Source: Branchiostoma belcheri (taxonomy: Eukaryota; Chordata; Leptocardii; Amphioxiformes; Branchiostomatidae). Taken from it: DNA of 64,000 bases. A program made the translations under genes and the position numbers. Numbering within the stretch: the stretch's first letter is position 1; each line of letters starts with the position of its first letter. The notes under the pieces were generated by a model that worked only from the letters and a program-made list of their open reading frames with translations, was not told the DNA's origin and made no database searches. Of this stretch, positions 1-12,326 are shown piece by piece. The DNA lies in assembly GCF_001625305.1 (NCBI RefSeq), contig NW_017802379.1, positions 372,001-436,000 of the forward strand. The letters are read 5' to 3'.

Positions 1-686
1 TATTTCAGGAGTTTTAGGCTCTGCGCTTTGACTGCAATCATGGAATTTTTTATTTCACAGAATTGATGTACGTAATTTCGGCAAAAAAAAAATGTTTGTG
101 TGTGAAAGTCATGTGTTGAGTCTTTTTTTGTATGAACTGCATCTATATCAGCCAATGCGCCTGTTGCCATCTTCATGGGTTTAACTTACTATAAGGTTTA
201 CTAGTAACATGCTTCAACCACATGCGTTATTTACAGGGCGATTTCATGAGTATACTCTGCCCTGTAGGAATAGGTGGGTGAGGAAAATATAGCAAGACTG
301 TCTGTACTACATATGAGTGTTTTGCATCTAAATAGAAATTATTCACACAACTTTGCAACTGGCGTTGCAGCGGTTGGTTTACTTCAGTTTCACTTTCCAG
401 ATACCACAAGAGAGTGGCGTTAATGATCTGGGATTGGCTAACTAATAAAAATAGGAACCAAACAAAAGCAAGGAATACAATAACAAGAGTGATAGTCATA
501 ATGCCCTCAATCATCAAAAGACAGCATTGAAGGAAATTCAAAAGTGTTTTTTTTTTAATTTAAGTATACATTCATTTTGTTTTCTTCAGAGATTAAACAA
601 ATAAATCACTTGCTGTCACCCCCAGGGTAGAATAGACTTGCCCAGGTGACAGGTGTTTTGTAGACACCCACCTCCGCCAGGTAAAA
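1..686. other. Left flank, no supported gene
   Basis: AT-rich DNA upstream of the first DED gene. The only item of note is a minus-strand open frame ending near 227, whose first ATG lies near 516. It would encode a roughly 94-residue product with one very hydrophobic stretch near its start. I see no convincing splice context or family match and do not call it a gene. A poly-T run lies near 547-556. Confidence 0.4.
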
Positions 687-2510
687 ATGGCGGGAACCGC
701 AGAAAGACGCACTCGCCAGGACCTCTATCTAGAAATCTCGAGAGATCTTACGGACGACGATGTTCGCAACATTCGCACGTACATCGGAGGAGAGAAAGTG
801 TTGCCGGCGGGTTCAATCCAGCACGACACGGCCCACCAGATGTTCAACAAACTACAGCGCAAGGGAGTGTTAAAACAGGGAGAGCTTTCGTTTTTGGTGA
901 AACTAATGAAGAGCATCGACAGAAACGACTATGCCGACGCAGCCGAGGCGATCGCTGAGCAAGAAAGAGAAGGTACTTAGAAAACAAACAACTTGTTTTC
1001 TCGCAGCATTCAGATCGAATGGAGTGTTATGATTTCTGTGACCGACCGTTGACACTTAAAAAAAAAAACCAGCAAGGCAACCCGAACCGTGCTTGTTTGA
1101 TGATTGTTGACCTATTCTAACTATAAAGTCAATTTTTCTATTTGCATACACTTCAAGTCTAAACTCGGAACTCGTGAGTTATCGCTTAAACCAAGGACAT
1201 TATACATACATGCCCTTGCTTACACAAACCCTAGAAGGTTAAGCACACCAGACCCGGAAGTACTCAAACCATGTAAACAGTACACGAGGGTAGGTGTTTT
1301 ACCCTTTCATGATCGACAGCATTCCAAGTCTACATGTATTTTGAGATTTCGGTTTGCTATGATGGTCTGTAAGTCTGATGTAAACGTTGTGATGACCTGT
1401 TCCACTTTACTTCTAGCTCTTGGGGAGAGGACTAGTACTGTCCAACAAAACGACAACAGTCCCTGTGCGCTTCCAACCAGTGTCACCGGCAAACAACGTG
1501 AGTAAATATATTTGGAGTAGGAACCATCTATTGATCGCATCGTATGTCCGACTTGACTGTATTACTATTACCACCATATATAGACCGTAATAGAAACGAC
1601 GCAAGACTGAAGAGTAAGATATCAGTTGTAGTTCAAACTATCCATGTAAACAACGTTTTTCATGTTTCATCCATACAGGAAGCGCAAAGAGGAAGAATAG
1701 CAACGAGAAACCTTACAGTCGCCCAAGCGTTACTCAAACTGCCGGTAAGAAAATTTAGACTTAAATTCACCCCATGGCCACCCGCATCTATATGTATTCT
1801 TCCAAGGAGAAATCAACAACAGTTAGTATGTATATTTGTTTGTTTGTTTGTTTGTTTGTTTGTATAGCCTGCATGACGTTTGTTGTACCTTTTTAACTTG
1901 AAACCCGTCAATACAAATGATTTTCTCAAAAAGATTTGAAAGAACCCTTTTCAATATCATTAATACATGGTATGTTTTTTTTCTCAGCGGAAGACTTAGA
2001 AGATCTGATCACCAGGAACCGCGTCCTGCTGACGAAGAGGCTCCAAGTGTCGGACCTGTTCCCACTTCTCATCCAGAAAGGCCTGCTGCAGATTCACGAG
2101 AAGGTACACATGGCAAGATATTGGACATGAAAAACTAAGATACTAAATATATGACTAAAAGTATTGTATAAAAGCATTGCTTTTGAAAGCACTTCGTTTC
2201 TTCTTCTTTTTTCTCCCAATGAATTCCCATGGGTGCAATAATAGTAATAAAATTTCAGAGCGAGTAAATCTGGTTATTTTACGTGATTGGTTTGTAAGAT
2301 TTGGTGTAAGATTCTAAAATGTGCTGTGTTTTTCTGTCCATATTTGTCCACTAATATGAGAAGGAGGACATCAGCAGCAGAACAACCGGTCGGGGACGGG
2401 CGGAGACTCTCCTGGACCTTCTCAGTCAGCAGGGGAAATGTACATGCGAAGAGTTCAAAGAGGTCCTAACGTCTGGGAATCACGACCATATTGTTGGCCA
2501 ACTGAAATGA
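687..2510 (+). CDS. DED-CARD death-fold adaptor protein
   Basis: Five-exon gene: 687-972, 1417-1497, 1679-1744, 1988-2103 and 2361-2510 (the last acceptor could be 3 bp later). Product is about 232 residues. Residues about 8-92 form a death effector domain; the family's RxDL-type motif appears as RNDY near the end. Exons 2 and 3 encode a polar linker with a basic KRK cluster. Exons 4 and 5 encode a CARD-like six-helix domain (LITRNRVLLTKRL to the C-terminus) resembling the BIRC2/3 CARD pattern. DED and CARD domains assemble apoptosis and innate-immune complexes by homotypic binding in the cytoplasm, so an adaptor role is inferred. No caspase or kinase domain is present. The ATG lies in aaaATGG context. 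An AATAAA signal is at 2805-2810. The first three exons match the next gene in order and intron phase, so the two are tandem duplicates with different C-terminal modules. Confidence 0.75.
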
Positions 2511-2804
2511 ATAGAACACCGTAAAAAGTACCTTACAAAATAGACAGTGTTTATTATGTTTCGATTTCGTAAGGGTCAAAATTAGCGTTACGTCTATATT
2601 ATCCAGATTTGTATCTCATATTATATGGTTTCAATTTGATTCAATCTTTTAATTCAAACGTGCATGCTTGTCTTGAAAATTCAACAATGTAGTAAACATA
2701 TCTTCAAAGATTAGTCACTTTTTAGTGGTTTTCTTGCAACACTGAACAGCTCATGATTCTTCCTAGTTACTTTTTTTTATGCAGTGTCATTATTGTACGT
2801 GTTG

Positions 2805-2810
2805 AATAAA
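2805..2810 (+). terminator. Poly(A) signal of the DED-CARD gene
   Basis: Canonical AATAAA about 295 bp past the stop codon, in AT-rich DNA; the first such signal on the plus strand after the gene. Confidence 0.55.
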
Positions 2811-3642
2811 GAAATATGCCAATTTTCCATGTACATGAAGCGAAGACGCGTACGATAACTTGTTTGATAACATGACCACACCACGGTGAAATAACCATAC
2901 AACACAAATGACACATCAACTTAGATTTCAACATTAATATCTTTCACATTGCAACCGGCCCTGGCCACGCTAAACGCACGTAGCCATCAAAATGGTTATT
3001 CCATGTCCTAGATGCTTGCATGTGGTGTTAAATATGTTAACGTTCTAAATTCTAAAAAAAAAAAAGTTTACATCTCAAAGGCGTAGATAGTTTGGGAAAT
3101 GGGGAAAAGAGAAAAAGTATTGCATATTATACTCTACGCAATATATAGTTGTCACAGACAGGCCACAAGGCAGCAATTTCTTGGGTGTCGTGCAGGTGGT
3201 TTCGGTGACGGAAAACTACATGTACATGTAGGTCGCAGATCCTTGGCCGGGTTGGTCCTCTCATGGGCTTATACAAGTCATAAAACAACAAAAATATCGC
3301 ACGTCTGTGACAGAGCCCAAAGGTTATGATTCAGTAAGACTTTTCGGCAGGCTTTCACTTTCGGCCGAGACCCAGTGGCACTTTTGTCAGGATTCAGATA
3401 TGGGGAGGTATTTGAACACTCTGGGACCTGGCAACTGTACATAAAAGTTACATGTACATCATACTACTACGTGTGTTAGAAAATGATTGGTTGGCCATGT
3501 GACTGCCACGTTGATAAAGGGAATATTTTGAAGCTCGTTCTTTGGGAATGTAACATGACTTTCAACGCTCCGAGAGGCGGTGACCCCTGCAGTTCACTGG
3601 ACTTTGATCTTTGCATAATACCTTAACGCATTTCCGGGCAAA
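2811..3642. other. Intergenic spacer between tandem DED genes
   Basis: About 830 bp with no exon I can support. It should hold the promoter of the second DED gene; no TATA box stands out. A 9-bp inverted repeat (GTCACAGAC near 3151, GTCTGTGAC near 3304) is present but has no obvious role. Confidence 0.4.
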
Positions 3643-6600
3643 ATGGCGGAGTGTCAAGGTGTTAATGCTACTGCCCGACAAGACCTGTATCTTGAAATCT
3701 CACGCAGTCTTAAGGATGATGAAGTACGCAGCATTCGCGCTTACATTGGAGGTTCAAATGTGCTACCTGAGGGAACAATCCAACATGATACAGCTCACGA
3801 GATGTTTACCAAGTTACAGCGAGTGGGAGAATCGAAGGCGGGAAACCTTTCTTTTTTGGCGGGGCTGTTGGAAAAGATCGGTAGACAGGACTATGCAAAT
3901 AAAGCAAATGCGATTGCTGAAGAGGAGAGAAAAGGTTGGTTTGGTGGTTTATAACAATATATATATATATATATGGCTTAGGAATAAGTTAGAATCTTTA
4001 TTCACTTTGGGAAAGAAAGAGTGCCCAATCAAGGTTAGCAAGACCCGTTGAAAAACCGTTGAGACCAGATGCCAATGAGTGGTAGTAATGTCTGTGTAAA
4101 TTATTTTATGTGGCCCTTGAGGAGAGGAATACTGCAGAGGAAGAGGAAAACAATCATCCATTGACATATATAGTATGGAAACTTTAGTCATTTGGGGTTT
4201 TCCTGGCCTTGTGGAGGTGTGCTAGCTCAGGTTATTTATCTTGAGATATGCCAGACCAAAAATAGCATATGATTTTAGTTTATGATAATGTTTCATCTGC
4301 TTCCAAGCCCTTGAATTCGATGAGGGAGAGTGGACGACCGACGAGGATGAGGAGAACAGACCACAATCAGTACCTGTTGGACAAAAAAGGCCAGCGATGA
4401 AACGTTGCACACAATTGCAACGTGAGTCACAATACATATTTGAGGTTTCATTGGCATGAATCAGAGATAATTTGTAATCAAACCTCTCATATTCACCATC
4501 TAAGTCACACAATATTTAATATAAACGTAGTAATTGCAAGTAGACTTGATGCATTTAATTATGTGGGAAAAGATGTACGCATCACTTGTGTGCCTAGACT
4601 TTATGTATTTTTTTTATTTTTTTATTCATCCAGGGTATAACATATCACCGCAAGGGCGTTTTTCAAAGTTGTCATCGCACATTACAAACATGGATAATGT
4701 TATAACCGTGAAAACAATCTGATTTGAATAATTTCTGAATGGCATTACTTCAAAGAATCTACAACATCCACTAAGACTATTTATTGCCTTTCTGACAAGG
4801 TTTCTTTCTGTCCATGCAGAAATAAAGAGAAGGAAACACAAGATCCATCCGGCCACTAATAAACCTGACAGTAAGAAACATAAACAGATTTCACATGACT
4901 ACTTCCTCTGTCTTGGACATTGTGTTCCAAAAATTATGATTCAACACCACACCGTCATTATATCTTAGATCATCCTCTTTGTCTTGTAAGTCATATTTAA
5001 ATCTTTTGAAATAATTTAGAGTATCATTAGATATGTTAGTTTACGTTATCGTAAGATACTTCCTGGAGGAAAATCAACACTCAACTATGTTATTCAGAGG
5101 CAGACATGAAATCTACAAAAGTGCATACAACATCATATTAGGAAATTACATGTAAACTGCAACAAGAATTTATGCCAAATAAAATAAACATACTGGCTTG
5201 AGCATTTGAAGGATATTGAAATCATGCTTTGCAACTTGCACCTGATATAGAAGAAATGATCATAGCATTTAACACCAGTATACCTATTCTTTGTTTTTAC
5301 AAAATGAGATCTTCTATGGATATATCAAATATAGACATTTCGTTTATTTCATCCTTAAATCATTATCTTTGTTCGATGTATTTTTGCAGGCATGCTGTTT
5401 GGCATAGGGATCGGATGCCCAAGCTTGGACGAAATGGAGATTGACAACAAACCACGTCGTCAATCACTTTTGGATGTCAAAAATTTGGAAGGAAAAAAAC
5501 AAATTATCAAGGATTACATGCACACATATCAAAAACTTAAAATACTCGACGATTGGGAAGACCGCAGGATCGAAAAGATGAAGAAGATGGAAACAGTAAT
5601 AACCACTGCTGTCTTCCAGGAAGAGACACAAAAAATTGTAAAACTTGTAAATAAAATGGGTGCAAAAATCATTCGCGCAGAGAAAGGATGTGTGATCTCC
5701 TACCTCGAGTTTGATGATGAAAATGGTCTGGAAAAGTTCTGGGACTTTCATGAATCAGGCGGGCTTTCCAAATACTTAACCGATCTTGCTCTCCCGGACG
5801 ACGAGATGAGGCACCTTGAAGGTGGCAAGACTCTATGTGTACAAACTGTGGCACTGGACGAAGACTACCTGGCCTGGAAACACTACTTCAATGGGACCAG
5901 ACCACCCAGGAGTCGGAAGAATAAACAAGTCACCGTAGTCGAAGGAGGCTGCATTGTAGGAGTCCAGAGGGTACTTGTAAAAGTAACATCTAGGCCATCT
6001 ACTGATGAACCAAGTAAGTATATATCTTCTACTTACAGTATATTGAAAATAAGTTCATCATTACTGCTTTTGACTTATGTAATTACATTGTACTTGTGAT
6101 ATACACAGATGTCAAAGCATGTCAATGGAAGCAGTTTACTTGTGATCAGCATTTGAGTATTTGGCCCAAAGACAACAGAAAACATGTTTATATAGTCCTT
6201 TAAAATAGCTAGTCACAAAAGTTAACAAACTAGTACATTGTATAACCTATAGAGACACTAACAGTTGATGATAGACTTAATGATAAAAAATCTAAAAACC
6301 ATGTCCAACTCTCATATATGAGATGTGTGCATCCCAACGTAGATGTACTTAGTCTAGTAATTATTCTTTCAGGAAAACATGAGGGACAACTGCAAGGCAG
6401 CAGAGCTGAAGGCATGGATCATCATGCACAACTGGTTGTTGATATGATGCAGCAAATCAGGTATGTGCAAATTAATATATTTACAATGACACTAGGGCAA
6501 TGGATATAGAAACTGATCGACAAGTATTATCTGTAACTTGAAAGGTCTAAAAATCCAGAATCATAAAAATCAAGTTTATGTGAATACTTTTCTGATGACA

Positions 6601-6884
6601 ACTTTCCCTTTTGTTTGCATTGTTCATGGGTAGAGACACAGAAGTATCTGATGACTACAGACCTATGATATGTGAGTTACAGACATATTAGTGGATATAT
6701 TACCTGACCACTGTGCTTGTATATTGGACCTAAGATCCTTCTATGCTATATTTACAGCCTGTCTGCAGCTACAGATACCCCACTGTTGGGAGCCACCTCC
6801 TCGGAACCCCACGAGGGCAGAAGGCAGAGGAGAAAGAGTGGTGAAAGAAAAAAGCACAGAAGTGGGGAAGGGAAGAAACATTAA
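3643..6884 (+). CDS. DED protein with TRADD-N-like domain
   Basis: Six exons with consistent phases: 3643-3934, 4308-4421, 4820-4870, 5390-6013, 6373-6460 and 6758-6884. Product is about 430 residues. Residues about 7-95 are a DED with the motif RQDY where the family has RxDL. Residues about 98-152 are an acidic then basic linker. The long exon 4 gives a charged helical stretch (about 170-215) followed by a domain at about 220-330 that resembles the N-terminal domain of TRADD as found in many invertebrate death-fold and NLR proteins (core GCVISYLEFDDENGLEKFW, then a DEDY segment). The C-terminal 25 residues are very rich in Lys/Arg. Inferred role: signalling adaptor coupling DED partners to a TRADD-type platform. 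The TRADD-N assignment is from memory of the pattern. A small extra exon between 6460 and 6758 cannot be excluded. AATAAA at 7153-7158. Confidence 0.7.
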
Positions 6885-7152
6885 TCCACTTTTTTCTTTA
6901 GATCTTTTAGCAGAGTGGGATGGGTGGGATAGAGGCATGGTGATGCAAGTTATACAAATGATTACTGTTTATTTTTTTCTTTTCACCATAGCAGTTTTGA
7001 TATTGAAGTACATGTAAATATATACATGTATTTTGGGAACACCCCTATCTTTTATAATCGTGTGGAATAGGCTGTATGTTAGTGGTCTAGTGGTAGGGCG
7101 AGTTGCTATAAGCAGATATATACTCGTTTGCACCTTCTACGATATCTTAACA

Positions 7153-7158
7153 AATAAA
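7153..7158 (+). terminator. Poly(A) signal of the DED/TRADD-N gene
   Basis: AATAAA about 270 bp after the stop codon. The neighbouring minus-strand gene ends near 7530, so the two transcripts converge with a spacer of a few hundred bases. Confidence 0.45.
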
Positions 7159-7529
7159 TAGTAAATGAAAGATATTGTTTGGAAAGATGACTTTGTTCAT
7201 CTGTTTGGATTGTAGTGTTGTTGATCATACATGTATGTAGCCTGTGTTAATACAAACTCTCAGCCAGGGGTTTATGACTCCCACCCCAAGGGGGCGGCAA
7301 CCTTTGGGGCTGGTGGGCACGATTTAGTCAGACTAGATCTTATGTATTTGACCAGGGATTTTGCCATTTTTATGACACGATGTTACCAGGTGTTAAGTAC
7401 TAATACATACACTATACTGTTCCCAATCTGCAAAATATAAAACTTCACGGAGAATCTTCGCCTATGGACACTTGTTCTTACTTTTGAAGTAAATGTTCCA
7501 GTCAGTAGTATATAATTTGCAAAATAATG
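7159..7529. other. Short convergent intergenic spacer
   Basis: Lies between the two convergent 3' ends. It contains a G/C-rich patch (about 7288-7312) but no supported gene. Confidence 0.35.
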
Positions 7530-7535
7530 TTTATT
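7530..7535 (-). terminator. Poly(A) signal of the BACURD gene
   Basis: AATAAA on the minus strand (TTTATT on plus). It implies a 3' UTR of about 1.07 kb (7530-8606), which holds no other coding exon that I can see. Confidence 0.45.
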
Positions 7536-8606
7536 CTCCAGTAGAAACATATGGTTCCTTGGGATATCACTTCCCTCTCTTGGCAGACATGATCAAATTA
7601 ACATCGAAAACATTTATGACAATCACTGACGGACCTAATAAAAGCATACCAAGTTACATTTGATTGAATATAAACCTATGTACTGTCCTTAAGGCATGGT
7701 CACATTTGTTGGAGAATTCCAGTGAGACTATGATTGTCTGTGACAACCTTTTTCATCACTACTGAATCTTGTACATTGACATCCATGACTACAAGAATGC
7801 TCCTAATTTGCTGTTGTAAACCTATAACATAACGGATACGACAGTGCCTTCAACGACAGAAAAAACTATGAGTGAACACAGATACTTCATAGAGTTTCCA
7901 CATAAAGTAGGCTCTCTTGTGCAGAGTGACACAGCTGCCAATGTTGAAATTAATGATACAAAATATATGTACACTTTTTATATTTATCCAAGCTTCACCT
8001 AAACAATACTGCTTGGGCTGAGCTCTTTTTTTCACACAAATTAGCAAACTATTTACTTTTTCCAGTTGGACTCTGAGCAGCACATAATTAGCAAAATTAC
8101 TTAAATCTAAAATTTTCTTCCATTAGAACTTACCGATATTCAGATATCCCAACACAAGGAATGGAAGACTAGTATCAAGTAATTGACAAGATCAAGATGT
8201 GAGAAGATATGTTGTAGTTTGATGAGGAAAAATATACAGATGATACTGTCAAGACTGGACTGAATATGACATGTTAACATTTTGAAATAGCGCAGCAGAA
8301 TTTCCACGAGCCTCTGGGTTATTGCTTGATGATTTTCTTCCCTAGTTATACAATTATTTAGGCTAGTCCAATTTGTTGGTTTGCGGACTGAAAAAAAATT
8401 CTACTCTGAGGGAGTCTGAGGGGAAGTCTGTACTTTCATTTACGTATTTTTAGGAAGTGAATAGTCCTCCCAGCCCTCTGTTTTCATCTTGTTCTCTTGC
8501 TAAATTTTTCTCAACAATATCCGAGAACCGACTGATATATACGATGTGGCCCTAGCAATACGTGTTATCATTATTCTATGCACAGTCTGTGTGGTAGTTG
8601 ATATCC

Positions 8607-11600
8607 TCAGTGTCTGCGTACGCCGCGTGCCTCCGATCTCTCGTCTTCCTCGTCGCTGACGCAGCAGCTGCTGGGCAGACTGCGCACCTCGGCCGCGCGG
8701 GCCAGAACGTCCTTCTCCGGGTCCATGTCTCGACTCTCGTACAGCAGAATGTTCAACGTCTCCTCGTAAATTCTCGCCTCGGGAAACTCAACCTGCAGGA
8801 AAAACAATCATTACAAAAGTGAGAAACAATAATCATAACCACTTTAAAGACCAGCATAAATTGTCACAAAGTCACATTTCATGGCCTTCCTACTAGTTTT
8901 TGGTTGAACAGTGGACTATAACTAAGGAACACTTGTTTGGACCATTTGTTTGAATATGTGCACTTTGTTTTGACCATGTACTAAGTAACAGGCCAGGGAA
9001 TTTTGCATTGGAGCAGCAAATCAACTTGCTACTCAATGATTGGCAATGGATAGTTTGTACGTGAATTACATGCAAAACAGAAGATACTTGTAGCTAAAGT
9101 TGAAAGTTCGAAGCTGTCTTCACCTTTGTTTGTTTCTTCTCTGTAGCGTATACGATTGACGTGCAGCAAATCTCCGCAACTTTCCTCCCGTGTCCGTAGA
9201 ACGTCCAACAACAGATCTCGTTGGTTCCTATTACGTCCTTGATAAACAGCACCCGCCCGTTAAACCGCAGCGATAGCTTGTCAAAAAGCTCAATGTTCTT
9301 TAGCATGTTATCGTCTGAAGTGCTGTGAAAACAAAATAAAGTAAAAGGTTGACCAAATGAGAACAGCACATTGGGATTCAAAGAAGTGTAATTTTGACAC
9401 ACCTATACTAAGTACATAACAAGACTATTAGAAATTTCTTATAAACTAGATTTTCCATTCCCTTACAAAGAACAATTCACAGCCAAAATGTTTACATATA
9501 AAGTACAATGTATACTGCAATGTCTTAGCTAGCTTTCGTGAAATGTTTTGTTATGAGATCAATACATTCTTTACTTACCTTGTGTAAGAATATTTGTTGT
9601 TTCCTCTGTTGTACAATAGTTTGACAACAGGCTGAAAAGAACCAAAAATTCAATTAGAATTCAGCAAAAGTTTGATTGACAACAAGATGCAGTTTGACTT
9701 CTCTTCCTCTTCTACACTTACACTTATGTTTATATTTATTTATTTATTTATTTATTCATTGAAAAATGCAACAAGACATTACACTGACTCTCAAGGCAGC
9801 AAAGCTGATAGAGAGTCACACCTGCAACTACATCTATAACTATACCTGCATATACACTTACAACTACTCCTACTCACACAGCCACACACAAAGACATCAT
9901 AAAATGTTTACACCTAGAAATACATCTGTAACTAAGTATATCTACACCTGCATATACATTGTACACCTACAAACACAGCTACTACTGGTACTAGTACAAA
10001 TACTTTGCCACATAGAGCCACAGACAAGGACAACAGAAAAGAACATACAGTACCTTGTTAGAAGTATTTATGACAGCCTGTTCTTCCCTCCCAGATGTGA
10101 TGACAGGTACTCTACAGATGGGGTCAGCTTCAATCTGTTTCTTTTTGAGAAGTGTCTGATAGAAAAAAAAGATGCATCTGTAGTTAGTAGTGCAATATTA
10201 ACTACTAACTTATTATAATTACTAGTGTACTATTAAATACTAAAACTACAATGTACATGCAGCAATTATAAATATTATATACATTGTACATTACATACAA
10301 AAAAGGACACCATAAGTGTTTCTGTGACATTTAATCTTTAAGTTTTGTTTCCATTCAAAGAATGTTATGTCTTACATATTACACCTAGAGCTGATATACC
10401 TAATAGAGCAAAAACTTATCTTTGGATCTGTTATTGAACTAGCCTGGGTACCATCCTGGTTAGTTTATGTCCACTCCCACAGTCAGTAGCAACTGTGGGA
10501 GTGGACATAAACTAACCAGGATCTGAGCCCCAGGAAGCCAAAGAAAATTGCTACACCAGCCCCTACCTGACACTGGTCTACTAGTTCTGCCATACAGTAG
10601 TACTTGGCCTCAGCAAGCAGTTCCTGGACTTCCTTACGCCCCTCCGGCAGAGGCGCGTTGCCATCTCGCAGGTAGTTCAGGATTGTGCTGAAATGTTTCC
10701 CACTTCTGTCGATCAGGATCCAACCTGGGAAAGAAGGAGATGGACCAATGGTTTAATCTCCAAGCAGATGTTTGGGGGGAAGAGCGTTATGGTTAGAACT
10801 GGCCATCTAGAGACTAAGAGAGGGTCCTCGGCCAATTGGTAACTGTCTGGAAAATGGATACTGCCCAGGCAATTTGATACTGTCTTTATATTATAACCAC
10901 TGAAAGATATGTTTGGAGATTACAAAGGTTAACCATACATAGCCAGGGACGTCAACTCCCTACTACTTTGCCCTTGATAGGGGTAACTATGAGTATGATG
11001 ATGATCATGAAAAAGACTTCACTACCACTTCTGTTGGCCAATTGCAAATATCATCAGTTAAAGTTAGTCTGTACATATTCTCCACACAATGCTGGACCAC
11101 TGGGGTTAAGTCTCCACCGTTATAAGTTAAGGCTCCGCCCTGCATAGCTCGGCTGCCAAGACAAGCAGAATGAGTCACTACTATGACCACACCCACAATT
11201 CTGAGACTGCACCGGTACCGGTATGACCTACAATCAAAACTTTATTTCAGAGAAGAAGAGAATTCATAGCATGAGGTGCTGTTTTATTAAAGCTTTTTTC
11301 TTTCTGTATAAAGTTTGACAAGAGCTACTTGAGTTAGTACATAATTTGTATTTGCACAAATGACATGGTTGAGAATCTTCGTGCTTCCGGTCAGGCATGG
11401 TGTAACTTGTGGTAGCTTAAACAAGGTACTCTAACTTCCGGAGGATGTGACTAAGCAGTATCTTCTTACTGTTCTATTTGTGACAAAAATAACAACTTCA
11501 TAGTCGTAGATCTCTTCAGAAACTTAACAGGAGAATCCCAACTTTTCGAACAAAAAAACGCAAACATACACATAGGAATTTTGACACTGAAGAGTAGTGC

Positions 11601-11916
11601 TATACACACAGTGCACAACACACCCAAAATAACCAGTGACGTTTAATCATACCATAACCTTAAAGCTGAATATTGTACACCTAGTGTGTGAAATCTAGTA
11701 ATTCTGGTTTTGTCGTGTTTGAGATAAAAGAAATTTACCTTCAGAATCTGTCAGAACTTCCATCCGACCACTGAACATCGCTCGCAACATGTTGTCCTGC
11801 TTGGTTAGTGTCCCCATGGTGGTGTAAAACAAGGCTCCCCCGACGTTTAACTTCACATATTTGCTAGGGCTAACACTCCTGAAGCTAGACGTTCTACTCC
11901 CGGACTCGCCAGACAT
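8607..11916 (-). CDS. KCTD10: BTB/POZ CUL3 adaptor, BACURD family (KCTD10/KCTD13/TNFAIP1)
   Basis: Six exons on the minus strand, in coding order: 11739-11916, 10567-10724, 10054-10155, 9579-9631, 9124-9322 and 8607-8792. Phases agree throughout and give about 291 residues. Residues about 18-120 are a KCTD-type BTB/T1 domain: it begins [19 protein letters not shown], continues through [18 protein letters not shown], and ends LNYLRDG plus an AEAKYY segment. The C-terminal part keeps the BACURD core ([56 protein letters not shown]). BACURDs assemble with CUL3-RBX1 to ubiquitinate RhoA and so affect the actin cytoskeleton. The vertebrate family has three paralogs; this is probably the single pre-duplication copy, so the symbol denotes the family. 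Exon 6 ends in a short acidic then basic tail. It is divergently paired with IFT20. Confidence 0.92.
10455..10520. repeat. Perfect 29-bp-arm hairpin in a BACURD intron
   Basis: Arms 10455-10483 and 10492-10520 are exact inverted copies around an 8-base loop. The element lies in the intron between BACURD exons 2 and 3. A diverged one-arm relative sits at 14853-14896, so this is a dispersed foldback family. Confidence 0.85.
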
Positions 11917-12326
11917 CGCAATTTTGAGAAAAATCTAAAGAAACTGGTGTATAAGACAAGAACGTTGTGACACGACTTCGCCGTCAGTATTTTTGGCTCT
12001 TGACAGGAAGTAGGCCCCAAGATAGCAAGGCACGTCTGTGCTAAGGAATTTGATGCCTATCTTTTATGTCACAGAGAGAACACTATCAGCTTCATTAAAC
12101 CAATGAGTACGTTCCTAGATTATTTTCATATGAAAAAAAAGCTTTTGAAGTACATTTCGTTTTTATATATTAGGCTTTTGACCAAATTTTAGTTATTCTA
12201 TGGTTCAGAATTTACAGGCAGTAACTAGTGCACAAAAAAGACCGGCACAAATTTTCGACGAATGACGTCAGAGATCTCGCGTTTTGCGAGACTCCGCGAG
12301 ACACATTCCTGAGGAGAGATCGGAAA
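11917..12326. promoter_or_regulatory. Divergent promoter, BACURD and IFT20
   Basis: The two start codons face away from each other across 410 bp. Near the IFT20 side are a perfect cAMP-response-type palindrome TGACGTCA (12263-12270) and, just downstream, several TCTCGCG/CGCGAGA-like motifs (about 12274-12302), which are common in housekeeping bidirectional promoters. No TATA box is evident. Shared control is inferred from the spacing. Confidence 0.65.

Noticed and set aside
227..541. Minus-strand frame with a hydrophobic segment
   Set aside because: The full frame begins with TTG, has no family match and no supporting splice or poly(A) evidence; possible but not supportable.
7081..7125. A-box-like sequence (GGTCTAGTGGTAGGGCG) suggesting a tRNA
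   Set aside because: No B box or cloverleaf follows; at most a decayed SINE or tRNA fragment.
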